A DNA stretch of 20,274 nucleotides, taken from assembly GCA_034180005.1 (NCBI GenBank), contig JAXFPC010000062.1, forward strand, positions 1 to 20,274, written 5' to 3'. The position numbers were made by a program, and so were the translations under genes. The notes beneath the pieces were generated by a model. It ran no database searches. It worked only from the letters and a program-made list of their open reading frames with translations, and was not told the origin of the DNA. Positions 15,308 through 20,274 of the stretch are shown piece after piece. Every line of letters starts with the position of its first letter. The first letter of the stretch is position 1. The DNA comes from JAXFPC01 sp034180005 (lineage in GTDB: Bacteria; Bacillota; Negativicutes; Acidaminococcales; Acidaminococcaceae).

Positions 15308-16477
15308 TCACTTATTTTCTTTGGAATATGTCGCCTTTATTTTAAATCCTATCTTTGCTCCCTTTACGGTGTCAGCCTCTGCAATATGAACATCCCCGTA
15401 GATTCCGTTCTCTGCCAAACCGCCGGCTAAAGCCATTACGGATTCCATATTTTCACCGTACCCTCGCAACAGCACATCGGTACTGTCCTGCTTTCGTTCA
15501 ACTTCCTCCAGTATACATTTCCCGTCAACCATTCCCCACGATGATAATTCTCTGCTGAACATCGAAACCTCTTTGTCTGTGGCAGATAAATTTTCCCAAG
15601 CAGAAATCATTGCTACTTCTCGTTTCTCCTGCTTAATTCTGTCCTCCCAAATGCTGTAATTTTGCATCATGCTCCTCAACTCGGCTGTTTTCCGTTCCAT
15701 GTCGATTCTCTCCGACATCAGCCAACCGTACCAACCGCCTACTGCCAAATAGAGAAATGCACAACCTGCCGCTGCGGAAGACATCAAGTATCGCCGCAAC
15801 TCTTTTTGCTTTACAAATTTCAGGAAATTAGGCAGAGGCAAACCGGCATGCAGCTGCTCCGCCACCCACGCCGACTGAGCATATTCCGTAAGCAAATCTT
15901 TAAACTCTTCCTCTGAATACTTGTATCTTTCTTCTAAAAGCTCCTGCTCCGCTCCTCGGCAGGCAGCAGTGATTCCCCATGTGCGAAGATCCAAAGCGAT
16001 ACTTATTTCATGCAAATCTTCTAAGAGTGCTCTCTTTGCTGCAAAAAAATAAATCTCACCAATGCTCTCCGACTTTTCCTGCTCGCAGCTGCCGGCAATA
16101 TCGCAAGCTGCTATGCCGTCGTAAACACAGTCGTCACTATAAGATGCCGCCTCCCATTGCAGAGCGCACGCCAGCTCCTTTCTATGCAAGCGCGGTAAAG
16201 TCAATTTTTCTTTGTAAACAAGGTCGTCTTCTAAAATATAGACTACACGGCAGCCGTCTTCCAATTCTTCCGGCAGATAGTCTGCAACGGCAGCTAAACT
16301 TGTCGGCGCCGACCAACCGTCTGCACACGTTTCCACGCTCCCCAAAGGAATCACCCCACGAGCTTTACTGTCGGTAAGCGCCAGTCGCATATGATCCTTG
16401 CCGAGTTGCAGCAGCAAAATGGTATTTCCGCGACAGATGCTTGCGTACACATTTTGAATACAACGTAAAAAATTCAT
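15308..16477 (-). CDS. Fused PilM/PilN-like (GspL-like) pilus assembly platform protein
   Basis: The 389-residue protein seems to join two pilus parts. Residues 1-225 look like a cut-down PilM/GspL actin-like domain: NTILLLQLGKDHMRLAL resembles the first ATPase-fold strands, and LTLPRLHRKELACALQWEA (92-110) resembles the PilM segment before its helix-rich region. Residues 215-230 (LPNFLKFVKQKELRRY) resemble the PilN start. Then come one membrane helix (about 231-254), a coiled coil (about 255-295) and a periplasmic domain to the end. This cytoplasmic-TM-periplasmic order is that of GspL. The ATG has GGAGGG six bases upstream. It lies 22 bases after the prepilin peptidase gene. Placement in the PilM/N/GspL group is by pattern and context, so moderately sure. 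Confidence 0.75.
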   Translation of the reverse strand: MNFLRCIQNVYASICRGNTILLLQLGKDHMRLALTDSKARGVIPLGSVETCADGWSAPTSLAAVADYLPEELEDGCRVVYILEDDLVYKEKLTLPRLHRKELACALQWEAASYSDDCVYDGIAACDIAGSCEQEKSESIGEIYFFAAKRALLEDLHEISIALDLRTWGITAACRGAEQELLEERYKYSEEEFKDLLTEYAQSAWVAEQLHAGLPLPNFLKFVKQKELRRYLMSSAAAGCAFLYLAVGGWYGWLMSERIDMERKTAELRSMMQNYSIWEDRIKQEKREVAMISAWENLSATDKEVSMFSRELSSWGMVDGKCILEEVERKQDSTDVLLRGYGENMESVMALAGGLAENGIYGDVHIAEADTVKGAKIGFKIKATYSKENK

Positions 16478-16499
16478 CGTACTCCCTCCGCATTTTCAG

Positions 16500-16961
16500 T
16501 TACACAGAAAACAATCCCAAATACCAACTGATAATTTGCGTCCCCCATAACAAAGCGACCGTACCGCCGAGGCAAAGGCAGGGGCCGAATGGAATGGCTT
16601 CCGAAACTTTCTTCCTGCCGCTGCAGCACAAAACAATTCCGATAACCCCACCCAAAACGAAGGACAACAGCAAACATAAAATTCCCTGCATCACTCCTAA
16701 CCACAACCCTAAAGCGAAAGCAAGCTTAACATCTCCTCCACCCATGCCACCCCTGCTTGCCCAATAAATGGAGAGCATAATGCCTCCCATAACAAGCGCA
16801 CCCGTCAGATAAACTTGCGGACTGGTGAAAAAATAACCGTACCACAAGCCGCAACCAGCTAAAAAAACATTGACTTTATCGTAGAGCAATTGTTCTCGCA
16901 TATCGGTGTAACAATGCACTGCCATTGCCGAAAAAAAACACATCAGCAGAAAATAATACAT
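16500..16961 (-). CDS. Short prepilin peptidase (A24 type IV leader peptidase, catalytic domain only)
   Basis: Membrane aspartyl protease that cleaves the leader of type IV prepilins or pseudopilins. The 153-residue protein is almost all membrane helices. The two catalytic aspartates are visible: Asp20 in HCYTDMREQ and Asp77 in the GxGD-type motif GGMGGGDVKLA. IPFGPCLCLGG near the end is the usual last conserved block. It lacks the N-terminal cysteine-containing methyltransferase domain of PilD/GspO, so it probably cleaves without methylating, as short A24 enzymes do. The usual IP after the first Asp is replaced (DMREQLLYDKVN). The ATG follows GAGGGG. It heads the three-gene pilus cluster behind the promoter at 17030-17058. 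No pilin gene is in the window. Confidence 0.9.
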   Translation of the reverse strand: MYYFLLMCFFSAMAVHCYTDMREQLLYDKVNVFLAGCGLWYGYFFTSPQVYLTGALVMGGIMLSIYWASRGGMGGGDVKLAFALGLWLGVMQGILCLLLSFVLGGVIGIVLCCSGRKKVSEAIPFGPCLCLGGTVALLWGTQIISWYLGLFSV

Positions 16962-16984
16962 TATTTGACCAACCCCTCAAGAAA

Positions 16985-17017
16985 ATTTAAGGCTCCCGTA
17001 CAACGTACAGGAGCCTT
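16985..17017 (-). terminator. Strong hairpin between ppsA and the prepilin peptidase (terminator or leader hairpin)
   Basis: AAGGCTCC / GGAGCCTT (8 bp, 17017-17010 with 16996-16989) stacks on an inner GTAC/GTAC helix with a 3-base loop. On the minus strand it is followed by AAATTTTCTTG, a moderate T stretch. It can end ppsA transcription, but it also lies about six bases after the predicted start of the pilus promoter, so it would be the first structure in that mRNA. Confidence 0.7.
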
Positions 17018-17023
17018 CGCTTG

Positions 17024-17042
17024 TTGGTAATTATACTACCAA
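17024..17042. repeat. Inverted repeat over the -10 box of the pilus cluster promoter
   Basis: TTGGTA and TACCAA flank a 7-base centre, giving a 19-base operator-like site that encloses the TATAAT at 17030-17035. A protein bound here would block the promoter. Confidence 0.5.
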
Positions 17043-17058
17043 TTTTCTGAAAAATCAA
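17030..17058 (-). promoter_or_regulatory. Promoter of the pilus assembly cluster
   Basis: On the minus strand -35 TTGATT (17058-17053), a 17-base spacer and a perfect -10 TATAAT (17035-17030). Predicted start is near 17023. The -35 box lies within the small ORF that follows ppsA. The -10 box sits inside a TTGGTA/TACCAA inverted repeat. Confidence 0.75.
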
Positions 17059-17128
17059 ATATTTTGTTTTCAATCTTATGCAGTGAAGCGACACCTCTCA
17101 GCAAACTCAATAAAGCAAGTACTTTCAT
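17036..17128 (-). CDS. Possible 30-aa small protein after ppsA
   Basis: ATG AAA at 17128 opens a 30-residue frame, MKVLALLSLLRGVASLHKIE followed by NKIFDFSENW, ending at TAG. TGAGG stands seven bases before this ATG, a good ribosome site, and the ORF starts 16 bases after the ppsA stop, so coupled translation is possible. The N-terminal third is hydrophobic and could form a short amphipathic or membrane-surface helix. Against it: the frame is short, its end overlaps the next promoter, and I recognise no family. A longer start at 17134 (MFMKVL) has worse spacing. Treat as a candidate only. Confidence 0.35.
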   Translation of the reverse strand: MKVLALLSLLRGVASLHKIENKIFDFSENW

Positions 17129-17144
17129 AAACATGCCTCACAAG

Positions 17145-19520
17145 TTACCACTCAAGATCTTCAACATCAACGCGACCTCTACCGGTCATTGCATCGAGCA
17201 TTACCCTCTGCTCAATCTGCGCAGCAAGCTTTTTAGTGAATTTTACAGTGTCCGGATTTACGGAAATGCTGTCTATTCCGCTCTTGATGAGAAATTCGCA
17301 GAATTCCGGATACACGGACGGAGCCTGCCCGCAAATGGAAACCGTTTTGCCGTTTTTATGAGCCACGTCTATCAAGTGTCGAACAGCGCGTTTGACAGCC
17401 AAATTACGCTCGTCATAAATATGTGACACCGTATCGTTATCACGATCGCAACCGAGAACCAGCATAGTCAAATCGTTAGAACCTATAGAGAATCCGTCAA
17501 CAAAAGGACAGAACTGGTCGGCGAGAATTATATTGGAAGGAATCTCCGCCATGAGCCACACCTTAAAATCTTTGCCTCGACTAAGACCGCACTCCGCCAT
17601 AATAGCCGTTACTTTCTGAGCTTCATCAACATTGCGGCAGAACGGAATCATAACGTGGAGATTTTTAAGTCCGAACTCCTCGCGCACTTTGCGTACAGCC
17701 AAACATTCCAGCTTAAAAGCTTCAATATATTTTGGATCGTAGTAGCGTGATGCTCCGCGCCAACCTAACAAAGCGGATGGTTCATAAGGTTCGAACTCAT
17801 CGCCACCTTTCAAGTCGCGGTATTCGCTGGACTTAAAGTCGCTGAAACGCAGCGTCACTGGACGAGGCGCCATAGCCTGGCACACCTGGCGCATACCCTC
17901 TGCGAGTTGGTCGATCACTTTTTCCGGATGACCCATCTTGATCAAATACAGCGGATGTTCATGTATGTATGTCGTCCAAATAAATTCTTCGCGCATCAGG
18001 CCGATGCCGTCGCACGGCAGCGAAGAATATTTTTCTGCCAGATCAGGATCTCCCAGATTCATATAAATTTTAGTCCCGGTGGGCGGGAAGAATTCAGCGG
18101 CTACTTGCTGCACTTCCGGCGCCGGTTTTTCCGTTTCCAAAATACCTTCGTAAACAACTCCATGAGTTGCGTCCACTGTTATGTCTATACCGTCTGGAAT
18201 AGTCACAGTAGCAGCTTCTCCGCGACTCTTTGTTCCTACTATGCAGGGAATTCCCAATTCACGGGAAACGATAGAAGCATGACATGTCATACCGCCGCTG
18301 TCGGTCACGATAGCCTTGGCTTTTTTCATGGCCGGTACCCAGTCGGGAGCAGTCATTTCCGTAACTAAAATTTCTCCCTCTTTAAATTCATCGATCAAAG
18401 ACGGATCCAGAATAACATGAACTTTTCCGGATACACTGCCCGGACTTGCCGGTAAACCTTTCACGATAACTTTACGGTCTGTAGTCACAGCTTTTTTCTC
18501 TCCTTCGATCTTTTTTCCGTCTTTATTGCGGCGACTCCATACAGTCTCCGGACGTGCCTGCAAAATCCAAATCTTGTTGTCCCGTTCATCCACGCCCCAC
18601 TCCATATCCATGTAGCAGCCGTAGTGTTCCTCGATTTTTTTAGCGTAACCTGCCAATTCCACAATTTGTTCGTCAGTCAGTTTCTGCAGCTTGGCTTCCC
18701 CTTCCGGCACTGCAACTTCTTCACAATCTCCGCCTGCTTTTCTGACCAACTTGATGTCCTGCTCATTAACGTTCTTCTCTATGATTTTGTTTGTCGCTTT
18801 TTCAACGGTGTAGTTATCGGGAGTTACCGTGCCTTGAACAACATACTCTCCCAATCCCCAGGCGCTTTCAATCAGAATATTTTTGTCGTCACCGTTGCCT
18901 ACGTTGACCGTGAACATAACACCGGACGCTTTGGAGAACACCATCATCTGTACAGCAGCTGACAAAGCTACCTCCAAATGATCAAATCCCTGTTTTTCAC
19001 GATAGTAAACAGCTCTGTCCGTAAAGCAGGAAGCGTAACACTCTTTGACTTTGGCTACGATGGTTTCAGCGCCCTGCACATTAAGATATGTATCCTGTTG
19101 GCCGGCAAAACTTGCATCCGGCAAATCTTCTGCAGTAGCGGATGAACGGACTGCGACAAACGGTTCCTCAACTTGCATACGTCTTCCAAGTTCGGCGTAA
19201 GCGGCGCTGATTTCCTTCTGCAGAATTTCCGGCATCTCTTTTTCCATAATAGCTTTACGGATACGTGCGCACACATCACGAAGCAGCGCACTGTCCTCCA
19301 CGTCTACCAGTTCAGCCACCAAAGCCTTTACTTCCCTGTCCAACCCGGATTCTTTGAAAAAATACCTGTATGCGGCTGCTGTTGTAGCAAAACCGTACGG
19401 CACGGGAACCTGCACGTTGGAAGTCATCTCTCCCAAAGAAGATGATTTCCCTCCGGCAATAGCCACATCTTCTCTCTCCAGCTGATCAAACCAAAGTAAA
19501 AATTCTTTTTCCTTGTTCAT
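17145..19520 (-). CDS. ppsA: Phosphoenolpyruvate synthase (pyruvate, water dikinase)
   Basis: Converts pyruvate, ATP and water to phosphoenolpyruvate, AMP and phosphate, the entry to gluconeogenesis from pyruvate or lactate. The 791 residues (E. coli PpsA has 792) comprise the N-terminal ATP-grasp part (GGKSSSLGEM at 23-32, VRSSATAEDLPDASFAGQQDT at 124-144, EWGVD and QARPET at 321-326), the swivelling phosphohistidine domain with catalytic His414 in GGMTCHASIVSRELG, and the PEP/pyruvate TIM barrel ending with ICGQAPS (Cys730 region). The length and the QARPET linker fit PEP synthase rather than the longer pyruvate phosphate dikinase. The ATG follows AAGGAGC. It has its own promoter with an inverted repeat over the -10 box, divergent from the 72-aa gene, so catabolite-type repression is plausible. 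Confidence 0.96.
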   Translation of the reverse strand: MNKEKEFLLWFDQLEREDVAIAGGKSSSLGEMTSNVQVPVPYGFATTAAAYRYFFKESGLDREVKALVAELVDVEDSALLRDVCARIRKAIMEKEMPEILQKEISAAYAELGRRMQVEEPFVAVRSSATAEDLPDASFAGQQDTYLNVQGAETIVAKVKECYASCFTDRAVYYREKQGFDHLEVALSAAVQMMVFSKASGVMFTVNVGNGDDKNILIESAWGLGEYVVQGTVTPDNYTVEKATNKIIEKNVNEQDIKLVRKAGGDCEEVAVPEGEAKLQKLTDEQIVELAGYAKKIEEHYGCYMDMEWGVDERDNKIWILQARPETVWSRRNKDGKKIEGEKKAVTTDRKVIVKGLPASPGSVSGKVHVILDPSLIDEFKEGEILVTEMTAPDWVPAMKKAKAIVTDSGGMTCHASIVSRELGIPCIVGTKSRGEAATVTIPDGIDITVDATHGVVYEGILETEKPAPEVQQVAAEFFPPTGTKIYMNLGDPDLAEKYSSLPCDGIGLMREEFIWTTYIHEHPLYLIKMGHPEKVIDQLAEGMRQVCQAMAPRPVTLRFSDFKSSEYRDLKGGDEFEPYEPSALLGWRGASRYYDPKYIEAFKLECLAVRKVREEFGLKNLHVMIPFCRNVDEAQKVTAIMAECGLSRGKDFKVWLMAEIPSNIILADQFCPFVDGFSIGSNDLTMLVLGCDRDNDTVSHIYDERNLAVKRAVRHLIDVAHKNGKTVSICGQAPSVYPEFCEFLIKSGIDSISVNPDTVKFTKKLAAQIEQRVMLDAMTGRGRVDVEDLEW

Positions 19521-19571
19521 CTCTGTACGCTCCTTACTTTAAATATTGTACCTTAATGAAATATCTACTCA

Positions 19572-19589
19572 ATATAGTATACACTATAT
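19572..19589. repeat. Operator-like inverted repeat over the ppsA -10 box
   Basis: ATATAGT and ACTATAT (7-base arms) are separated by four bases and include the whole -10 hexamer of the ppsA promoter. Its position fits a repressor site. The AT-rich arms raise the chance of coincidence. Confidence 0.5.
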
Positions 19590-19611
19590 CATTTTTAAAG
19601 CTAACATTCAA
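19583..19611 (-). promoter_or_regulatory. Promoter of ppsA
   Basis: On the minus strand -35 TTGAAT (19611-19606), a 17-base spacer and -10 TATAGT (19588-19583). Predicted start near 19576 leaves a leader of about 55 bases, with AAGGAGC before the ppsA ATG. Confidence 0.7.
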
Positions 19612-19654
19612 GTAAAATTTCTGATTATGTTCTGATCTTTACACATTTTATTTC

Positions 19655-19676
19655 TTGCATCGGAAAAAGTATGCAA
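19655..19676. repeat. Inverted repeat upstream of the 72-aa gene promoter
   Basis: TTGCAT and ATGCAA are separated by ten bases, so the half-site centres lie 16 bases apart, close to one and a half helical turns. The repeat ends four bases before the -35 box at 19681 and lies between the two divergent promoters. It could bind a dimeric regulator of either gene. Confidence 0.45.
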
Positions 19677-19680
19677 AGTC

Positions 19681-19709
19681 TTAACAACAGATATTTTTCA
19701 TGATAAAAT
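19681..19709 (+). promoter_or_regulatory. Promoter of the 72-aa gene
   Basis: -35 TTAACA (19681-19686), a 17-base spacer and -10 TAAAAT (19704-19709) with a TGA extension directly upstream of the -10. Predicted start near 19716, about 25 bases before the ATG. Confidence 0.65.
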
Positions 19710-19740
19710 TTTTACTGTAACTTTTTGCAGGAGGATTTTT

Positions 19741-19959
19741 ATGGAAACTAATCAGTGTTTTTTCTATAACGGCATTATCTCATATAAATTTGACGACGGC
19801 CGCGGAGATTACAACCGCAGCTATGAAAAAAGCGATGACGGTTTCGACTACGCCGACTATTCGACAAATCATTTGGACAACAACTTCCGCAATTACGAAA
19901 AGAAAAAACGTAAAACGGATAAAGAAATCGTTAACGACATATTAAAACGCTGGGATTGA
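19741..19959 (+). CDS. Hypothetical 72-aa charged, aromatic-rich protein
   Basis: I do not recognise this protein. It is the only plus-strand gene in the window and has a full set of signals: promoter at 19681-19709, AGGAGGA six bases before the ATG, and an intrinsic terminator two bases after the stop. The N-terminal two thirds are rich in Asp, Asn, Tyr and Phe (13 of 72 residues are aromatic), for example FDDGRGDYNRSYEKSDDGFD at 17-36. The C-terminal third is basic with KKKRK at 54-58, then a probable helix ending in DILKRWD. No signal peptide, membrane helix or cysteine pair is visible. The acidic-then-basic split suggests a largely disordered small protein with a nucleic-acid or protein contact at its end (inference). 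The expression signals make it a likely real gene. Confidence 0.75.
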   Translation: METNQCFFYNGIISYKFDDGRGDYNRSYEKSDDGFDYADYSTNHLDNNFRNYEKKKRKTDKEIVNDILKRWD

Positions 19960-19960
19960 A

Positions 19961-20000
19961 AAATCACCCGAGGAGCAAATCAGCTCCACGGGTGATTTTT
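19961..20000. terminator. Bidirectional intrinsic terminator between the 72-aa gene and pyrE
   Basis: AAATCACCCG / CGGGTGATTT (19961-19970 with 19988-19997), one A-A mismatch, then GGAGC / GCTCC around a 6-base loop. Plus-strand reading ends in GATTTTTATT and minus-strand reading in GATTTTTC, so one hairpin serves both converging genes. It starts two bases after the 72-aa gene stop and lies just past the pyrE stop at 20002. Confidence 0.93.
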
Positions 20001-20001
20001 A

Positions 20002-20274
20002 TTATTTACCTGTACGACCGCGTTTTGTAAATTCCTGACCTGCTGCGCATAAAGGACATACGTCTGCTTCGTACGCCGTTACGTCAAGATGCAAAAGAGC
20101 CTCCGTGCGTACACCGAAATTAACTTTGCCGCCGCTGCGATCCACCAGCAAACCTACACCTACAATAACGCCGCCGTGCTCGCGCACTACCGACATAACT
20201 TCTTGTACACTTCCTCCTGTGGTAACTATATCCTCTACAACTAAAACTCGTGTACCTGCAGGAATTTGAAAACC
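20002..20274 (-). CDS. pyrE: Orotate phosphoribosyltransferase, C-terminal part (runs off the right edge)
   Basis: Adds the phosphoribosyl group of PRPP to orotate to give OMP in pyrimidine synthesis. The last 90 residues are present and the frame is open to base 274 of the final stretch (GFQIPAGTRVLVVEDIVTTG at the edge). The PRPP-binding loop VLVVEDIVTTGGS is complete. It is followed by VGVGLLVDRSGG and the C-terminal YEADVCPLCAAGQEFTKRGR; this CPLC-type tail is typical of the PyrE group found in Firmicutes and several other phyla. The N-terminal half is outside the window, so the start and upstream neighbours (often other pyr genes) cannot be judged. It ends at a terminator shared with the converging 72-aa gene. 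Confidence 0.93.
   Translation of the reverse strand, partial: GFQIPAGTRVLVVEDIVTTGGSVQEVMSVVREHGGVIVGVGLLVDRSGGKVNFGVRTEALLHLDVTAYEADVCPLCAAGQEFTKRGRTGK

Noticed and set aside
17907..18368. Open frame of 153 codons on the plus strand
   Set aside because: Antisense to the phosphohistidine and linker region of ppsA; composition is that of a reverse-complement shadow.
17145..19520. Pyruvate phosphate dikinase instead of PEP synthase
   Set aside because: Length of 791 residues and the PpsA-type N-terminal and QARPET regions match PEP synthase; dikinases are about 870-900 residues.
20002..20196. A stand-alone 64-codon gene starting MSVVREHGG
   Set aside because: The frame stays open to the right edge and upstream residues form the PRPP loop VLVVEDIVTTGGS, so this is the end of pyrE.
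1..20274. Mobile element, prophage, CRISPR array or defence system
   Set aside because: No transposase, integrase, terminal repeats, repeat-spacer pattern or defence gene was seen; gene content and codon style are uniform.

Overview
The window reads as a chromosomal segment of a diderm Firmicute, most likely a Negativicute (related to Phascolarctobacterium, Acidaminococcus, Selenomonas or Veillonella; the genus is a guess). Two lines of evidence meet. The first is Firmicute housekeeping: a yicC-remA-gmk-rpoZ-coaBC block as in Bacillus and Clostridium, RNase HIII, RqcH, an S-box (SAM-I) riboswitch before metK, strong GGAGG-type ribosome binding sites and frequent GTG or TTG starts. The second is outer-membrane-type machinery: an RND tripartite efflux pair, an ArnT-like lipid glycosyltransferase and type IV pilus/type II secretion assembly parts. 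All genes run leftward (minus strand) except one 72-aa gene at 19741-19959. The window opens inside metK and closes inside pyrE. I saw no insertion sequence, phage gene, CRISPR array, tRNA or rRNA.

Layout, in transcription order from the right edge: pyrE (3' part); the lone plus-strand gene, closed by a terminator shared with pyrE; ppsA (PEP synthase) with an inverted repeat over its -10 box, followed by a possible 30-aa ORF; a three-gene pilus/secretion cluster (short prepilin peptidase, fused PilM/PilN-like protein, PilO-like protein) with its own promoter and terminator; a six-gene operon-like run of membrane fusion protein, RND pump, rnhC, ChbG/YdjC deacetylase, YbhN/AglD-like membrane protein and ArnT-like glycosyltransferase; rqcH; then yicC-remA-gmk-rpoZ-coaBC; and last a promoter, SAM riboswitch, terminator and metK.

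How the parts fit: the left third is nucleotide, cofactor and RNA housekeeping (GMP kinase, CoA synthesis, RNA polymerase omega, a YicC nuclease, ribosome rescue), ending in SAM synthesis under SAM feedback. The middle is envelope biology. An efflux pump is translationally linked, through rnhC, to three proteins that together look like a glycolipid-modification set (deacetylate, translocate or anchor, transfer sugar). The right third holds gluconeogenesis (ppsA), pyrimidine synthesis (pyrE) and the pilus assembly platform. The least explained items are the lone 72-aa protein with an inverted repeat upstream, the control region between ppsA and the prepilin peptidase, and the compact PilM-PilN fusion.

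No gene-free stretch exceeds 300 bases. The longest, 519-810, is filled by the metK leader and promoter. The next, 19521-19740, holds the divergent ppsA and 72-aa gene promoters.
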